Counted from the stretch's first letter, positions 41,782 to 51,917 are shown. The stretch is DNA of 64,000 bases from Spiractinospora alimapuensis (GCF_018437505.1 NZ_CP072467.1:3930010-3994009); one strand, 5' to 3'. Translations and numbers: made by a program. The notes: generated by a model not told the origin, from the letters alone.

Positions 41782-42888
41782 TTGAGAAGCCAGCGCGAAC
41801 CCGTGAGCCAGGACCCGCCCCTACGAACCGCGATCGTCGGAACCGGAACGATCGCCCGTATCCACGGCGACGCGATGCGTACGATCCCCACCCTGGGGCG
41901 GCTCGTGGCCGCGACCGACATCGACGCTGACCAGCGAGCCGCGTTCGCGGACGACTACGACGTCCGCCCCTACGCCGACCTGGCGAGCCTGCTGCGCGCC
42001 GAGGAACCGGACCTCGTGCACATCTGCACCCCGCCCGGCGCTCACCACTCCCAGGCCCTGGACGGTCTCCGCGCCGGCAGCAGCGTTCTCGTGGAGAAGC
42101 CCCCCACGTTGACCATGGCCGAACTCGACGACCTACACGACGCCCAGGGTGAGCAGGGCCCGTGGTTCGCGACCGTGTTCCAGCACCGTTTCGGGTCCGG
42201 TGCCCGCCGCGCCCGAGCCCTGATCGACTCCGGGGTGTTGGGCCGCCCGCACGTCGCGGTGTGCCATACGACCTGGTACCGGCCTCAGTCCTACTTCGAC
42301 GTGCCGTGGCGCGGCCGGTGGGACACCGAAGGCGGGGGGCCGACGATGGGACACGGCATTCACCAGATCGACCTGCTCACCGCGTTGTTGGGGGAGTGGA
42401 CCGAGGTCACGGCCACCGCGCGGCGCCAGGCACGGTCGGTCGACACCGAGGACCTCTCCCTCGCGCACGTGGCCTTCGCCAACGGCGCGGTCGCCAGTGT
42501 CGTGAACAGTGTGCTCTCCCCGCGGGAGGAGAGCTACATCCGGATCGACCTCGACCACGCCACCCTGGAGCTCACCCACCTCTACGGGTACGGCGACGCC
42601 AACTGGCGGATCACCCCCGCGCCGGGACACGAGGAACGCGTTAACGCCGCCTGGGAGGACGGCGAGTGGGGAACCAGGAGCGGGCACGCCGCCCAACTGG
42701 CCGCGGTGCTCACCGCGCTCCACGCCAAGGAGGCGCCACCCGTGACCGCCACCGAGGCCCGACGCACCCTGCACCTGGTCGCCGGCATCTACGCCTCGGC
42801 CTTCCAGCGGCGCTCCGTGACTCCCGCCGACGTCGGACCGGGGTCCGCCTTCCACACGGCGATGCGGGGGGACGGGCCGCCGTGGTGA
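41782..42888 (+). CDS. Gfo/Idh/MocA family oxidoreductase
   Basis: The 368-residue NAD(P)-dependent sugar or sugar-acid oxidoreductase has the N-terminal Rossmann motif RTAIVGTGTIARIHGDAM and VAATDIDADQRAAFADDYDV. The EKP motif GSSVLVEKPPTLTMAELDDL supplies the catalytic lysine. The C-terminal alpha/beta domain contains GGGPTMGHGIHQIDLLTALL, with the H-x-x-D element near the active site. The TTG start is chosen because CGGAGA sits just ahead; a GTG at 41803 is the alternative. It is the first gene of the LacI-controlled importer operon and probably acts on the imported sugar. Confidence 0.92.
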   Translation: MRSQREPVSQDPPLRTAIVGTGTIARIHGDAMRTIPTLGRLVAATDIDADQRAAFADDYDVRPYADLASLLRAEEPDLVHICTPPGAHHSQALDGLRAGSSVLVEKPPTLTMAELDDLHDAQGEQGPWFATVFQHRFGSGARRARALIDSGVLGRPHVAVCHTTWYRPQSYFDVPWRGRWDTEGGGPTMGHGIHQIDLLTALLGEWTEVTATARRQARSVDTEDLSLAHVAFANGAVASVVNSVLSPREESYIRIDLDHATLELTHLYGYGDANWRITPAPGHEERVNAAWEDGEWGTRSGHAAQLAAVLTALHAKEAPPVTATEARRTLHLVAGIYASAFQRRSVTPADVGPGSAFHTAMRGDGPPW

Positions 42889-42967
42889 CGCCGCCCCCAG
42901 GCGGGGTGCTCCCCGCTCCGCGCCGTCTGTGTCGCGCGGGTGGTGCGGCCGACGAAGGGAGGTCGCC

Positions 42968-43969
42968 GTGGGCGCACTGATCCTGCGACGCCTCTCCTAC
43001 ATGGTGCCGACGGTGTTCGCGATCTCCTTCGTCGCCTTCCTGATCATCCAACTGCCGCCGGGAAACTTCCTCACCACCTACATCGCCGAGATCCAGTCCC
43101 GAGGCGACACGATCGACAGTGCCCAGGTCCGGGCCCTGGAGGAACGGTACGGGCTCAACGATCCCTTCCTCGTGCAGTACTGGAAGTGGATCTCCGGCAT
43201 CGTTCTCTCCGGGGACTTCGGCCAGTCGTTCCAGTACCAGCGCGCGGTGTCGGACCTGATCTGGGACCGCGTGGGGGTGAGCGTCGCGTTGGCGCTGTCC
43301 GCGATGCTGGTGAGCTGGGTCATCGCGTTCCCGGTCGGTGTCTACTCGGCGGTCCGGCAGCGCTCCGTCGGCGACTACTCCTTCACCTTCCTGGCGTTCG
43401 TGGGCCTCGCGACCCCCAACTTCCTAGTGGCCCTGCTGTTCGTGTGGGTGTCCTTCCGATACCTGGGACAGAGCGTCGGCGGCATCATCTCCCCCGAGTA
43501 CGCGGGCGCGGCGTGGAACCTCGGCAAGGTGTTGGACGTGGTGTCCAACGTCTGGATCCCCGTCCTGATCATCGGGACGGCCGGCACCGCGGTCCTCATC
43601 CGGGTCCTGCGCGCCAACCTCCTCGACGAACTGCGCAAGCCTTACGTCACGACCGCCCGTGCCAAGGGTCTGCCGGAGTGGCGCATCATCCTCAAGTACC
43701 CGGTGCGCATGGCACTGAGCCCCTTCATATCCACCATCGGCTGGATCCTGCCAGCCCTCATCGGGGGTGAGGTGATGGTGTCCATCGTGCTGAGTCTGGA
43801 CACGACCGGCCCCCTCCTCCTGGACGCGCTGCAGAGCCAGGACATGTACCTCGCCGGCGGCCTGGTTCTCGTGCTGGGGGTGCTCACCGTCATCGGCACC
43901 CTGCTGTCCGACCTGCTGCTCGCCTGGTGGGACCCCCGGATCCGCCACGCACAGATCGAGAGGGTGTGA
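42968..43969 (+). CDS. ABC transporter permease, DppB/OppB type
   Basis: This 333-residue inner-membrane permease has six helices. It starts LILRRLSYMVPTVFAISFVA, with the DppB N-terminal extension ALEERYGLNDPFLVQYWKWI and GDFGQSFQYQRAV. The cytoplasmic EAA-like loop is RVLRANLLDELRKPYVTTAR followed by AKGLPEWRIILKYPVRMALS. The GTG has GGGAGG five bases upstream. It forms a heterodimer with the next gene. Although annotated as peptide-type, this family also imports oligosaccharides, as the LacI, Gfo/Idh and PmoA context suggests here. Confidence 0.95.
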   Translation: MGALILRRLSYMVPTVFAISFVAFLIIQLPPGNFLTTYIAEIQSRGDTIDSAQVRALEERYGLNDPFLVQYWKWISGIVLSGDFGQSFQYQRAVSDLIWDRVGVSVALALSAMLVSWVIAFPVGVYSAVRQRSVGDYSFTFLAFVGLATPNFLVALLFVWVSFRYLGQSVGGIISPEYAGAAWNLGKVLDVVSNVWIPVLIIGTAGTAVLIRVLRANLLDELRKPYVTTARAKGLPEWRIILKYPVRMALSPFISTIGWILPALIGGEVMVSIVLSLDTTGPLLLDALQSQDMYLAGGLVLVLGVLTVIGTLLSDLLLAWWDPRIRHAQIERV

Positions 43970-45168
43970 GACGCGTGGGTCTGTTCCCGCGAGGCCGCGC
44001 ACGGAACGACGCCGCGGCGCCGACCGGTGACCCGCCGAGCGTCGCACGGCCACCAGAGAGCACGCCGGCAAAGAAGGACGAGCGCGACCTGGGCGGAGTC
44101 CCTCAGTGGCGCCTGGTGCTGCGGCGGTTCGGCCGGCACCGCCTCGCGCTCGTCAGCGCGTTCGTTCTCGGGGTGTTCGCGCTGGTCGCGGTCTTCGCGG
44201 AGTTCCTCGCCCCCTCCACCCCCTACGCCTACGACAGCGAGTACACCCACGCGCCACCGCAACGTCTGCACGTCGTGGACACCAGCGACGGGTTCGACGT
44301 CGGCCTGTACGTCAACGGCTACTCCGTCACCCAGGACGAGGAGACGCTCGGTCGGGAGTACGTCGTCGACGAGTCCCAGAAGATCCCGGTGAGCTTCTTC
44401 GTCCGGGGAGAGCCCTACGAGATGTGGGGAGTGATCCCCACCGACCGGCACCTCATCGGACCGGTCGACGCCGACCAACCGATGTACCTCGCCGGCGCCG
44501 ACCGCAACGGTCGCGACATGCTCTCCCGCATGATCTACGGCGCGCGGGTGTCGCTGTCGATCGGGCTGGTCGGGGTCACGTTCTCCTTCGTGTTGGGCGT
44601 GGTCCTCGGAGGGATCTCCGGATACTTCAGCGGTCGCACCGACACCGCGATCCAACGTGTGATCGAGGTGGTCATGTCGATCCCCACGATTCCCCTGTGG
44701 ATGGGGCTCTCCGCGGCGGTCCCACGGGAGTGGGGGCCGTTACAGACCTACTTCGCGATCACGGTGATCCTGTCGCTCATCGGCTGGACCGACCTGGCCC
44801 GGGTGATCCGCGGCCGGTTCCTCTCCTTACGTCAGGAGGACTTCGTGCGCGCGGCTCTGCTGGACGGGTGTCGTCCCGGACGGATCATCGGCCGCCACAT
44901 GCTGCCCTCCTTCACCAGCCACATCGTCGCGTCGTTGACGCTCGCCATCCCGCTGATGATCCTCGCCGAGACCGCGCTGTCGTTCCTGGGGCTCGGCCTG
45001 CAGCCCCCCGTCGTGAGCTGGGGCGTACTGCTCCAGGAGGGCCAGAACATCCACTCCATCGCCAACGCGCCGTGGGTGCTGCTGCCGGGACTCGCCGTCA
45101 CGGTGACGGTCCTCGCGCTCAACTTCGTCGGCGACGGCATCCGCGACTCCGCGGACCCCTACTCCTGA
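43966..45168 (+). CDS. ABC transporter permease, DppC/OppC type
   Basis: The 400-residue partner permease is longer than usual because about 150 residues between the first helix (LVSAFVLGVFALVAVFAEFL) and the core form an extracytoplasmic insert (for example HVVDTSDGFDVGLYVNGYSV). The core has GADRNGRDMLSRMIYGARVS, the OppC signature, and the loop EDFVRAALLDGCRPGRIIGR. The hydrophilic N-terminus is cytoplasmic. The GTG start overlaps the dppB-like stop (GTGA). The insert is typical of sugar-linked members of this family. Confidence 0.94.
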   Translation: MRRVGLFPRGRARNDAAAPTGDPPSVARPPESTPAKKDERDLGGVPQWRLVLRRFGRHRLALVSAFVLGVFALVAVFAEFLAPSTPYAYDSEYTHAPPQRLHVVDTSDGFDVGLYVNGYSVTQDEETLGREYVVDESQKIPVSFFVRGEPYEMWGVIPTDRHLIGPVDADQPMYLAGADRNGRDMLSRMIYGARVSLSIGLVGVTFSFVLGVVLGGISGYFSGRTDTAIQRVIEVVMSIPTIPLWMGLSAAVPREWGPLQTYFAITVILSLIGWTDLARVIRGRFLSLRQEDFVRAALLDGCRPGRIIGRHMLPSFTSHIVASLTLAIPLMILAETALSFLGLGLQPPVVSWGVLLQEGQNIHSIANAPWVLLPGLAVTVTVLALNFVGDGIRDSADPYS

Positions 45169-45179
45169 GGAGGTGACGG

Positions 45180-46286
45180 ATGAGCACCACAACACCCGAT
45201 GTTGGCTCGGCACCGGGGAACTCCGCGATCGCGGACGACGTCCTGCTGGACGTGCGCGGGCTGCGCACCAGCTTCTCCACCGACGACGGCGAGATCCGCG
45301 CCGTCGACGGCGTCGACCTGACCATCCGCAGGGGCCGCACGTTGTGCGTCGTGGGCGAGAGCGGGTGCGGAAAGAGCATGACGGCGCGGTCCATCCTGCA
45401 ACTGGTGGAGCCCCCCGGCCGCGTTGTCGACGGCGAGATCCTGCTCCGGGATCCGGCCCCGAACGCCCGGCAACCGGTGGTGGACCTCGCACGGCTCCCG
45501 CCCGGCGGGCGGGAGATTCGCGCCGTGCGCGGCAAGACGATCTCGATGATCTTCCAGGAGCCCATGGCCTCCCTGTCGCTGGTGCACCGGGTGGGGAGCC
45601 AGATCGCGGAGTCGCTGCGGGTCCACCTGCCGTTGACGCGCCGCGCGGCGCGGGACCGTGCCATCGACCTCCTAGGCCAGGTGGGTATCCCCAGCCCGAG
45701 ACGAGTCGTGGACACCTACCCGTTCCAGCTCTCGGGCGGGATGCGGCAGCGGGTCATGATCGCGATGGCACTGAGCTGTGAGCCGCACCTGCTCATCGCC
45801 GACGAACCCACAACCGCGCTGGACGTGACCACGCAGGCGCAGATCATGGACCTCCTGGTCGACCTCCAGGCCTCCCGGGACATGGCGATCATGTTCATCA
45901 CCCACGACATGGGGGTGGTCGCGGAGCTCGCCGACGACGTCGCCGTCATGTACCTCGGGACGGTCGTGGAGAAGGGACCGGTGGACGCCATCTTCCACGA
46001 TCCCCAACATCCCTACACCCGGGCCCTACTGGAGACCGTGCCCCGGATCGGCGTCACCACCGGCGGCCGGCTGCGCACCATCACCGGCACGGTTCCGGAC
46101 GCGCGATCTCGCGGCCCGGGTTGTGTGTTCCGGGACCGGTGCGACGCGGCGATGCCCGGGGTCTGCGACGCGGTACGCCCACCCCCGATCGAGATCGCGA
46201 CCGACCGGCAGGTCCGCTGTCTGCTCCACGGCGGTGCCGAGGACGTCGGCCACCCCGAAAACGAGGGGAGCGCCGATGTCGCCTGA
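45180..46286 (+). CDS. ABC transporter ATP-binding protein, DppD/OppD type
   Basis: This 368-residue ATPase energises the importer. Walker A is [18 protein letters not shown], the ABC signature is PFQLSGGMRQRVMIAMAL, Walker B is EPHLLIADEPTTALDV and the switch histidine is in MFITHDMGV. The C-terminal oligopeptide/dipeptide region holds the Fe-S-type cysteines GPGCVFRDRCDAAMPGVC. The ATG follows GAGGAGGTGA. It overlaps the next ATPase gene by 11 bp. Confidence 0.96.
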   Translation: MSTTTPDVGSAPGNSAIADDVLLDVRGLRTSFSTDDGEIRAVDGVDLTIRRGRTLCVVGESGCGKSMTARSILQLVEPPGRVVDGEILLRDPAPNARQPVVDLARLPPGGREIRAVRGKTISMIFQEPMASLSLVHRVGSQIAESLRVHLPLTRRAARDRAIDLLGQVGIPSPRRVVDTYPFQLSGGMRQRVMIAMALSCEPHLLIADEPTTALDVTTQAQIMDLLVDLQASRDMAIMFITHDMGVVAELADDVAVMYLGTVVEKGPVDAIFHDPQHPYTRALLETVPRIGVTTGGRLRTITGTVPDARSRGPGCVFRDRCDAAMPGVCDAVRPPPIEIATDRQVRCLLHGGAEDVGHPENEGSADVA

Positions 46287-47382
46287 ACCGGAGTCACTCA
46301 TGGTCCCGTCCCACCAGAGCGGTCCCGAGGAGGGCGTGGACCCGCCGGTTCTGGAGCTGGAGGACGTCCGGGTCCACTTCCCCATCCGCGGCGGGTTCCC
46401 GCGGCGCGTCACCGACCACGTGCGGGCCGTCGACGGTGTGAGCCTGGGCGTGCGGAGTGGGGAGACGCTCGGTCTGGTCGGTGAGTCGGGGTGCGGCAAG
46501 ACCACTCTGGGCACCAGCGCGCTGTGGGCGCGGCCCGAGATGAGCGGTCGGGTGCGCTACCACCCGGAGGAGGGCCGGCCGCTCGAGGTGTCGGCGCTGA
46601 CCCGCGAGGAGATGGTGACCTACCGCCGTGAGGTCCGGATGGTGTTCCAGGACCCGTTCGCGGCACTGAACCCCCGCCTCACCCTGCTCGAGATCGTAGG
46701 CGAGCCGCTGCGGGTGCTGCTCGGCCTGACCGGGTCGGAACTGGAGGAACGGGTGGCCGACATGCTGTCCCGTGTTGGCCTGCGGCCCGAGCACCTCCGC
46801 CGGTACCCCCACGCCTTCTCCGGTGGGGAGCGGCAGCGGGTGAGCATCGCGCGCACGCTCGCGCCGGGGCCACGCCTGGTCGTCGCGGACGAGGCCGTCA
46901 GCGCGTTGGACGTGTCCGTGCGGTCCCAGATCCTCAACCTGCTGCGTGACCAGCAAGAAGACCTCGGACTCACCTACGTGTTCATCTCGCACGACCTCTC
47001 CGTCGTGCGTCACCTGTGCGACCGGGTCGCCGTGATGTACCTGGGCCGCATCGTCGAACTCGGTGACACCGCCCTCCTCTACGCCGCACCCCGGCACCCC
47101 TACACCGAGGCCCTGATCTCCGCCGTGCCCGTCCCCGACCCCCGTCTACGCGGCACGGGGCGCCGGATCAGACTCTCCGGTGACATCCCCGACCCCGCCA
47201 GCCCCCCGGCGGGCTGCCCGTTTCACACCCGTTGCCGGCACGCGACCGAGCGCTGCGAGGTCGAACGGCCGGAGCTTCGCGAGGTCGCCTCGGGCCGGCA
47301 CGTGGCCTGTCACCACGCGGAGTCGTTGACCCTCCACGGTGTGGACACCCCGTCGGCGAAACCCCCGCAATCCCCCCAATGA
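46276..47382 (+). CDS. ABC transporter ATP-binding protein, DppF/OppF type
   Basis: The second ATPase subunit has 368 residues. Walker A is [19 protein letters not shown], the Q-loop is [15 protein letters not shown], the signature is [18 protein letters not shown], Walker B is [15 protein letters not shown] and the switch histidine is in [10 protein letters not shown]. The C-terminal cysteine cluster reads [16 protein letters not shown]. The start at 46276 is supported by GAGGGGAG six bases upstream. The substrate-binding protein gene follows after 14 bp. Confidence 0.96.
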   Translation: MSPEPESLMVPSHQSGPEEGVDPPVLELEDVRVHFPIRGGFPRRVTDHVRAVDGVSLGVRSGETLGLVGESGCGKTTLGTSALWARPEMSGRVRYHPEEGRPLEVSALTREEMVTYRREVRMVFQDPFAALNPRLTLLEIVGEPLRVLLGLTGSELEERVADMLSRVGLRPEHLRRYPHAFSGGERQRVSIARTLAPGPRLVVADEAVSALDVSVRSQILNLLRDQQEDLGLTYVFISHDLSVVRHLCDRVAVMYLGRIVELGDTALLYAAPRHPYTEALISAVPVPDPRLRGTGRRIRLSGDIPDPASPPAGCPFHTRCRHATERCEVERPELREVASGRHVACHHAESLTLHGVDTPSAKPPQSPQ

Positions 47383-47396
47383 GAACGGAGAGCCGC

Positions 47397-49352
47397 ATGA
47401 GCCTCTCACGCCACCACAGACAGCGGCGGGCGACCGCACTGCCCGCCGCGGTCGTCGCCGTCGCCCTGACCACGGGGTGCGGATTCTTCTCCCTGGACCC
47501 CGACAGCGAGGACGCGAGCGCGGGGATCGACGCCACGGGAGAGGCGCCGCGACTCGCGGAACTGGTCGAGTCCGGGGACCTCCCGCCGCTGGAAGAACGA
47601 CTGCCCGAGAACCCACTGGTCGTCGAGCCGCACGACCGGGTCGGCTCCTACGGCGGCGAGTGGTCGTCGGCCGTCATGGGCGTCGGCGACTGGCCGTGGC
47701 TCGGGAGGACGGTGGGGTACGAGGAGTTCACCCGCTGGGATCCCGAGTGGGAGGAACTCGTCCCCAACCTCGCCGAGGACTGGGAGTACAACGACGACGC
47801 CACCGAACTCACCTTCCACCTCCGCCCGGGGGTGCGCTGGTCGGACGGCGAGCCGTTCACCGCGGACGACGTGGTCTTCGCCTTCAACGACGTCTTCAAC
47901 AACGAGGAGCTGTCGACGGTCGCCGCCACCGAGCCGGGGACGGCGGAGGCCGACGGCGACCACACCGTCACGATCACCTTCACCGAACCCAGTGGCCTGT
48001 GGGCCGGGCGGGACCTGCTCCAGTACCAGGTGGTGCAGAAGCCGAAGCACTACCTCGAGGAGTTCCACCCCGAGTACAACCCCGACGCGGAGGAGAACGC
48101 GGAGGAGGAGGGGTACGACGACTGGGTCGAACTGTTCGAGGAGAAGGCCGGCGTCACCAACAGCGCCCTGTACTGGCAGAACCCCGACATACCGACGCTC
48201 AACCCGTGGATGGTGGTGGACCCACTCGCCGACTCCGGCCGGATGGTCCTGGAGCGCAACCCCTACTACTGGAAAGTGGACACCGAGGGCAACCAGCTTC
48301 CCTACATCGACCGTGTCACCTTCGACATCCTCCAGGACGAGGAAGTCATGCTCGTGCAGGCGATGAACGGCGAGATCAACATGCACTCGCGCCACTTCAA
48401 CACTCTGGAGAACCGGCCCACCATCGCCGAGAACCGGGAGTCGGGCGGCTACGACTTCTTCGAGCTCGAGCCCGGCGAGATGAACACCGGGGTGATCGCC
48501 CTCAACCTCACGACGGAGGACGACACGCTGCGGGAGATCTTCAACGACTTGGACTTCCGGATCGCCCTGTCCCACGCCATCGACCGCCAGGACATCATCG
48601 ACGTCGTCTACCAGGGGCAGGGCGAACCCTGGCAGGCCGCGCCGCGCGAGGAGGGGCCCTTCTACGACGAGGAGTTCGCCACCCAGTACACCGAGTTCGA
48701 CCCGGACCTGGCGAACGAGATCCTCGACGACGCCGGCTATGACGAGCGGGGCAGCGGTGACCTGCGGCTCGGTCCGGACGGGGAGCCGATCCGGTTCACG
48801 CTCTCCATACCCGGTGACTTCCGCGCCGACATCGTGGACTCCATGGAGATGGTCGGACAGTTCTGGGACGCGCTCGACATCGACGTGGACCTCGACGTCG
48901 AGAACCGGACCCTGTGGCAGGAACGCAGCGAGAACAACGAACACGAGGCCAGCGTGTGGTCCGGGGACAACGGCCTGATGGACGCCATGTACGACCCTCG
49001 CTGGTTCGCGCCGACCCAGTCCGGGGAGTCGAACTTCGCCATCCCGTGGGCGCAGTGGTACGTCAGCGACGGAAACGACACCCGCGGCGAGGAGCCGCCC
49101 GCGGACGTCCGGGCACAGCTCGAGATCTACGACGAGGTGCAGGGGGAAGCCGACGAGGAGGCCCAGATCGAACTGATGCGGGAGTTCATGGAGGAGGCCA
49201 AGGAGCAGTTCTACGCCATCGGGATCAGCCTGACGCCCAACGGCTACGGCATCGTCGCCAACGACTTCCACAACGTTCCCGACTCCATGCCCACGTCGTC
49301 GATCTACAACGACCCCGGCCCGACGAACCCGGAGCAGTACTTCATCGAGTGA
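47397..49352 (+). CDS. ABC transporter substrate-binding lipoprotein (SBP_bac_5)
   Basis: The 651-residue extracellular binding protein has a lipoprotein signal with cysteine in [10 protein letters not shown]. The cluster-5 fold runs through [40 protein letters not shown] (the family signature), [40 protein letters not shown] and the very acidic C-terminal half. It is larger than ordinary DppA/OppA, as in the carbohydrate-binding branch. The ATG at 47397 has GGAGAG five bases ahead; the ATG at 47379 overlapping the dppF stop is an alternative. It presumably captures an oligosaccharide. Confidence 0.94.
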   Translation: MSLSRHHRQRRATALPAAVVAVALTTGCGFFSLDPDSEDASAGIDATGEAPRLAELVESGDLPPLEERLPENPLVVEPHDRVGSYGGEWSSAVMGVGDWPWLGRTVGYEEFTRWDPEWEELVPNLAEDWEYNDDATELTFHLRPGVRWSDGEPFTADDVVFAFNDVFNNEELSTVAATEPGTAEADGDHTVTITFTEPSGLWAGRDLLQYQVVQKPKHYLEEFHPEYNPDAEENAEEEGYDDWVELFEEKAGVTNSALYWQNPDIPTLNPWMVVDPLADSGRMVLERNPYYWKVDTEGNQLPYIDRVTFDILQDEEVMLVQAMNGEINMHSRHFNTLENRPTIAENRESGGYDFFELEPGEMNTGVIALNLTTEDDTLREIFNDLDFRIALSHAIDRQDIIDVVYQGQGEPWQAAPREEGPFYDEEFATQYTEFDPDLANEILDDAGYDERGSGDLRLGPDGEPIRFTLSIPGDFRADIVDSMEMVGQFWDALDIDVDLDVENRTLWQERSENNEHEASVWSGDNGLMDAMYDPRWFAPTQSGESNFAIPWAQWYVSDGNDTRGEEPPADVRAQLEIYDEVQGEADEEAQIELMREFMEEAKEQFYAIGISLTPNGYGIVANDFHNVPDSMPTSSIYNDPGPTNPEQYFIE

Positions 49353-49416
49353 TGTCCGTCGAGAGTCAACGCCGGGACGGGCACCCGTGACGGGGAGCCG
49401 TAAGGAGAGGCTGGAC

Positions 49417-50460
49417 ATGACCAACGAGGAAAGACCGGACGAGGACCGAGAACAGCTCGACCGACGTGACTCCGCGGGAGCGGAGCCGGATCCGCGTGGG
49501 CTCGGGGTGGCGCACGAACACGGCCGTTCGCTCGCGGTCACCCACGACGGACGGAGGCTGTTGCGATACGTGCACCATCCGTGGGATCGACAACTGGAGT
49601 CACCGCGCCCCTACTTCCACCCGATGCGCACACTCGGCGGCGAGCTCGTCAGCCTCTACCGGCCACACGACCACGTGTGGCACAAGGGCATCGCCTGGTC
49701 GCTGCCCAACGTCGGCCCGGCGAACTTCTGGGGAGGAGTCACCTACCGGCGCGACGTCGGATACACCCAACTGGACAACGACGGGGCGATGACCCACCAG
49801 GGTTTCGAACGGATCGACGTCGGCCCCGACTCCGTCGAGGTGGCCGAGCGCCTCGACTGGGTGACGGCCCAGGGCGAGACCTGGTTCCGCGAACGACGCG
49901 GGTTCGGGGTCACGGTGGACACCGAACACGACGCGTGGCTGCTCACGTTCCGGACCACGTTCACCAACGTGACCGACGAGGCGATCCCGATCGGCAGCCC
50001 CACCACCGAGGGGCGACCCAACGCCGGGTACGGGGGGCTGTTTTGGCGCGGGCCCCGGTCCTTCTCCGGTGGGCGTGTGTACACCCAGGACGCCGTGGGC
50101 GGCGATGACATGATGGGGACCCGCGCCCCGTGGCTGGGATTCGCCGGACGGCACGACGAACACGACCGCTCATCCACGCTGGTGTTCGTGGACGCGCCCG
50201 ACAACACGAACCACCCGACCCAGTGGTTCGTCCGCACCGGAATGTTCGCGTGCGTGTGTCCGGCGCCGTTCTTCGACACCGTCGTGGGCGCGGAGCCTGG
50301 CGTGCCGCTGACCTACCGCTACGGCGTGGTGATCGCCGACGGTGACCGGGAGGCGGACGGGAGCGGGCGACTGGCCGCCTGGGGCCGGAGGGTCCTGGAG
50401 GGCTGGTCCACGCGCCGGGACGTCGCGTCGGCCGAACCAGCGGGGGTGACCGTGCCGTGA
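49417..50460 (+). CDS. PmoA-like (DUF6807) protein
   Basis: The 347-residue soluble protein has no signal peptide. Characteristic segments are LLRYVHHPWDRQLESPRPYF, HPMRTLGGELVSLYRPHDHV, WHKGIAWSLPNVGPANFWGG, GSPTTEGRPNAGYGGLFWRG and NHPTQWFVRTG, rich in His, Trp and Gly. This matches the family named after Streptomyces PmoA-like or methane-oxygenase-associated proteins, usually found in sugar catabolic operons; the activity is unknown. The ATG at 49417 has AAGGAGAGG eight bases upstream; a GTG at 49387 would add ten residues. The stop overlaps the cupin gene start (GTGA). Confidence 0.85.
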   Translation: MTNEERPDEDREQLDRRDSAGAEPDPRGLGVAHEHGRSLAVTHDGRRLLRYVHHPWDRQLESPRPYFHPMRTLGGELVSLYRPHDHVWHKGIAWSLPNVGPANFWGGVTYRRDVGYTQLDNDGAMTHQGFERIDVGPDSVEVAERLDWVTAQGETWFRERRGFGVTVDTEHDAWLLTFRTTFTNVTDEAIPIGSPTTEGRPNAGYGGLFWRGPRSFSGGRVYTQDAVGGDDMMGTRAPWLGFAGRHDEHDRSSTLVFVDAPDNTNHPTQWFVRTGMFACVCPAPFFDTVVGAEPGVPLTYRYGVVIADGDREADGSGRLAAWGRRVLEGWSTRRDVASAEPAGVTVP

Positions 50461-51221
50461 GCGGAGACAGAGGAACCGGCTTCCCCGGAGGGACGGGCGT
50501 CTCTCGTCTGCGCGTGTACGACTGGCTCGCCGAGGACGGCAAGGCCGGCGGTTCGCCCCACCTTCACACCGTGTCCAGCGAGGGCTACGTCGTCGTCCGC
50601 GGAACGGGGACGCTGGAGACCCTCAGCGGGAACGGGTACCGCGAGGTGCCCCTCGCCGCCGGGACACTGCTGTGGTTCACGCCCGGAACGGTGCATCGGC
50701 TCGTGAACCACAGCGGAGACCTGGAACTCGTCGTCGTCATGCAGAACGCCGGGCTCCCGGAGTCCGGCGACGCGATCCTGACCTTCCCGCCCGAGGTTTT
50801 GGACGATGAAGATGCCTATCTACAATCGACCGTAATTCCGGCAGCGACCGAGTTCCCCGACGCGGGTTCCGCGCAGCGAGGGCGGGAGGAGGCCGCCCGC
50901 GTCCGTCGGGATCTCGCCGTCCGCGGGTACCTGCGCCTGCGGGACGACGTCCTGAAGGTGGGGCCCTCCGCGCTCGCTCCGCTCCACACGGCGGCCGCCC
51001 GCCTCGTTCGGGAGAGCGCCGGCGGCTGGCTCCACCACTGGGAACGCGGTCCCCACCACCAGGCCGAGACCACCCGTCACCACGTGGCGGACCTGACGGC
51101 GGGGCGGGCACCGCACCTGGCGGACTCCGCCGTGTACCTCGCCGACCCCGTCCCCGGGGTGCGGCACGGGATGTGTGGGCTACTGGACGTGTGGGACCTC
51201 GACGGTGCCCACGTGACCTGA
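50457..51221 (+). CDS. Cupin domain protein
   Basis: The 254-residue cytosolic protein has an N-terminal cupin barrel. Motif 1 is SPHLHTVSSEGYVVVRGTG, with two histidines and a glutamate as metal ligands; motif 2 is LAAGTLLWFTPGTVHRLVNH. The C-terminal 130 residues form a second, helical and His-rich part (AGGWLHHWERGPHHQAETTR) that I do not recognise. It is the last gene of the LacI operon and is translationally coupled to the PmoA-like gene. Sugar isomerase, epimerase or small-molecule dioxygenase are possible roles. Confidence 0.85.
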   Translation: MSGDRGTGFPGGTGVSRLRVYDWLAEDGKAGGSPHLHTVSSEGYVVVRGTGTLETLSGNGYREVPLAAGTLLWFTPGTVHRLVNHSGDLELVVVMQNAGLPESGDAILTFPPEVLDDEDAYLQSTVIPAATEFPDAGSAQRGREEAARVRRDLAVRGYLRLRDDVLKVGPSALAPLHTAAARLVRESAGGWLHHWERGPHHQAETTRHHVADLTAGRAPHLADSAVYLADPVPGVRHGMCGLLDVWDLDGAHVT

Positions 51222-51276
51222 CCCACCTGGACACCACGGGTGGCGCGTCCCGGAAAGTCGGCACGACGCGAGCGGC

Positions 51277-51314
51277 CCCGAGGCCCCGCTCATCGGTATG
51301 AGCGGGGCCTCGGG
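51277..51314 (+). terminator. Strong stem-loop terminator of the LacI operon
   Basis: CCCGAGGCCCCGCTCA pairs perfectly with TGAGCGGGGCCTCGGG (16 bp) around the loop TCGGTA, 55 bp after the cupin stop. There is no T tract, which is normal in high-GC actinobacteria. Confidence 0.85.
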
Positions 51315-51515
51315 TATGCCCGTGCCCGCGCCGCGCCGACAACGCTCCAACGCGCCCGAGCAGCGCGCGGCCTGCGGAAACGTCCGGGGGCCGCCCAGAG
51401 TGACTGGAGCGTCGTGGGGTCGGTGTGAAGAGTGGGGAAGTGACTCCGTCGGGTGAGCGGCGCATTCGCGCACGGAAATGCGAATAGATAATTCAGCTGA
51501 ACTGAGGTTATCAGA

Positions 51516-51550
51516 TGTCCGCGTCAATCGTCCGACGATTGACGCGGACA
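51516..51550. repeat. 35-bp near-perfect palindrome
   Basis: TGTCCGCGTCAATCGTC and GACGATTGACGCGGACA are perfect 17-base arms around a central C. It has AT-rich flanks and no adjacent gene end within 200 bp, so it may be a regulator-binding site or extruded structure rather than a terminator. Confidence 0.75.
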
Positions 51551-51877
51551 ATGCATTGTCGCCAACGCGTCAGAAATTCGAAGGCTTCGCCGACAAAATC
51601 AGCAAACGTTGCGCGGATCGGATGGCCGCGACTCAGAGTGTTGATCTGATGGGGTTTCGCGCTCGTTTCGCGACAACCGGTAACCGCGAGTAGTCGGATC
51701 GCTTGTGCGTAATGACCTGGAATGCCCCGATTCGGGGTGGAGCGTTCTGACCACTACCGCAAACCCAGGGTAGTCAGACTTTGACAGCTTCCGGTGAACC
51801 CCGTTGGCTGACTTCGTGGGGTAGATAAACATTTGGGAACGACGTGCGTTCGTGGATGTTTTTCGCGGGGAAGATCA

Positions 51878-51907
51878 TTGACAGCGGAATATCGCGAATA
51901 CTAGTCT
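51878..51907 (+). promoter_or_regulatory. Sigma-70-like promoter for the BCCT gene
   Basis: TTGACA (51878-51883) is followed 18 bp later by TAGTCT (51902-51907). Transcription would start near 51914, just before the leader hairpin and about 130 nt before the start codon. Confidence 0.55.
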
Positions 51908-51917
51908 CCGCATCTAT

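Noticed and set aside
51478-51693. 71-codon ORF in the BCCT upstream region
   Set aside because: It runs across the 35-bp palindrome, has no ribosome site and no family resemblance.
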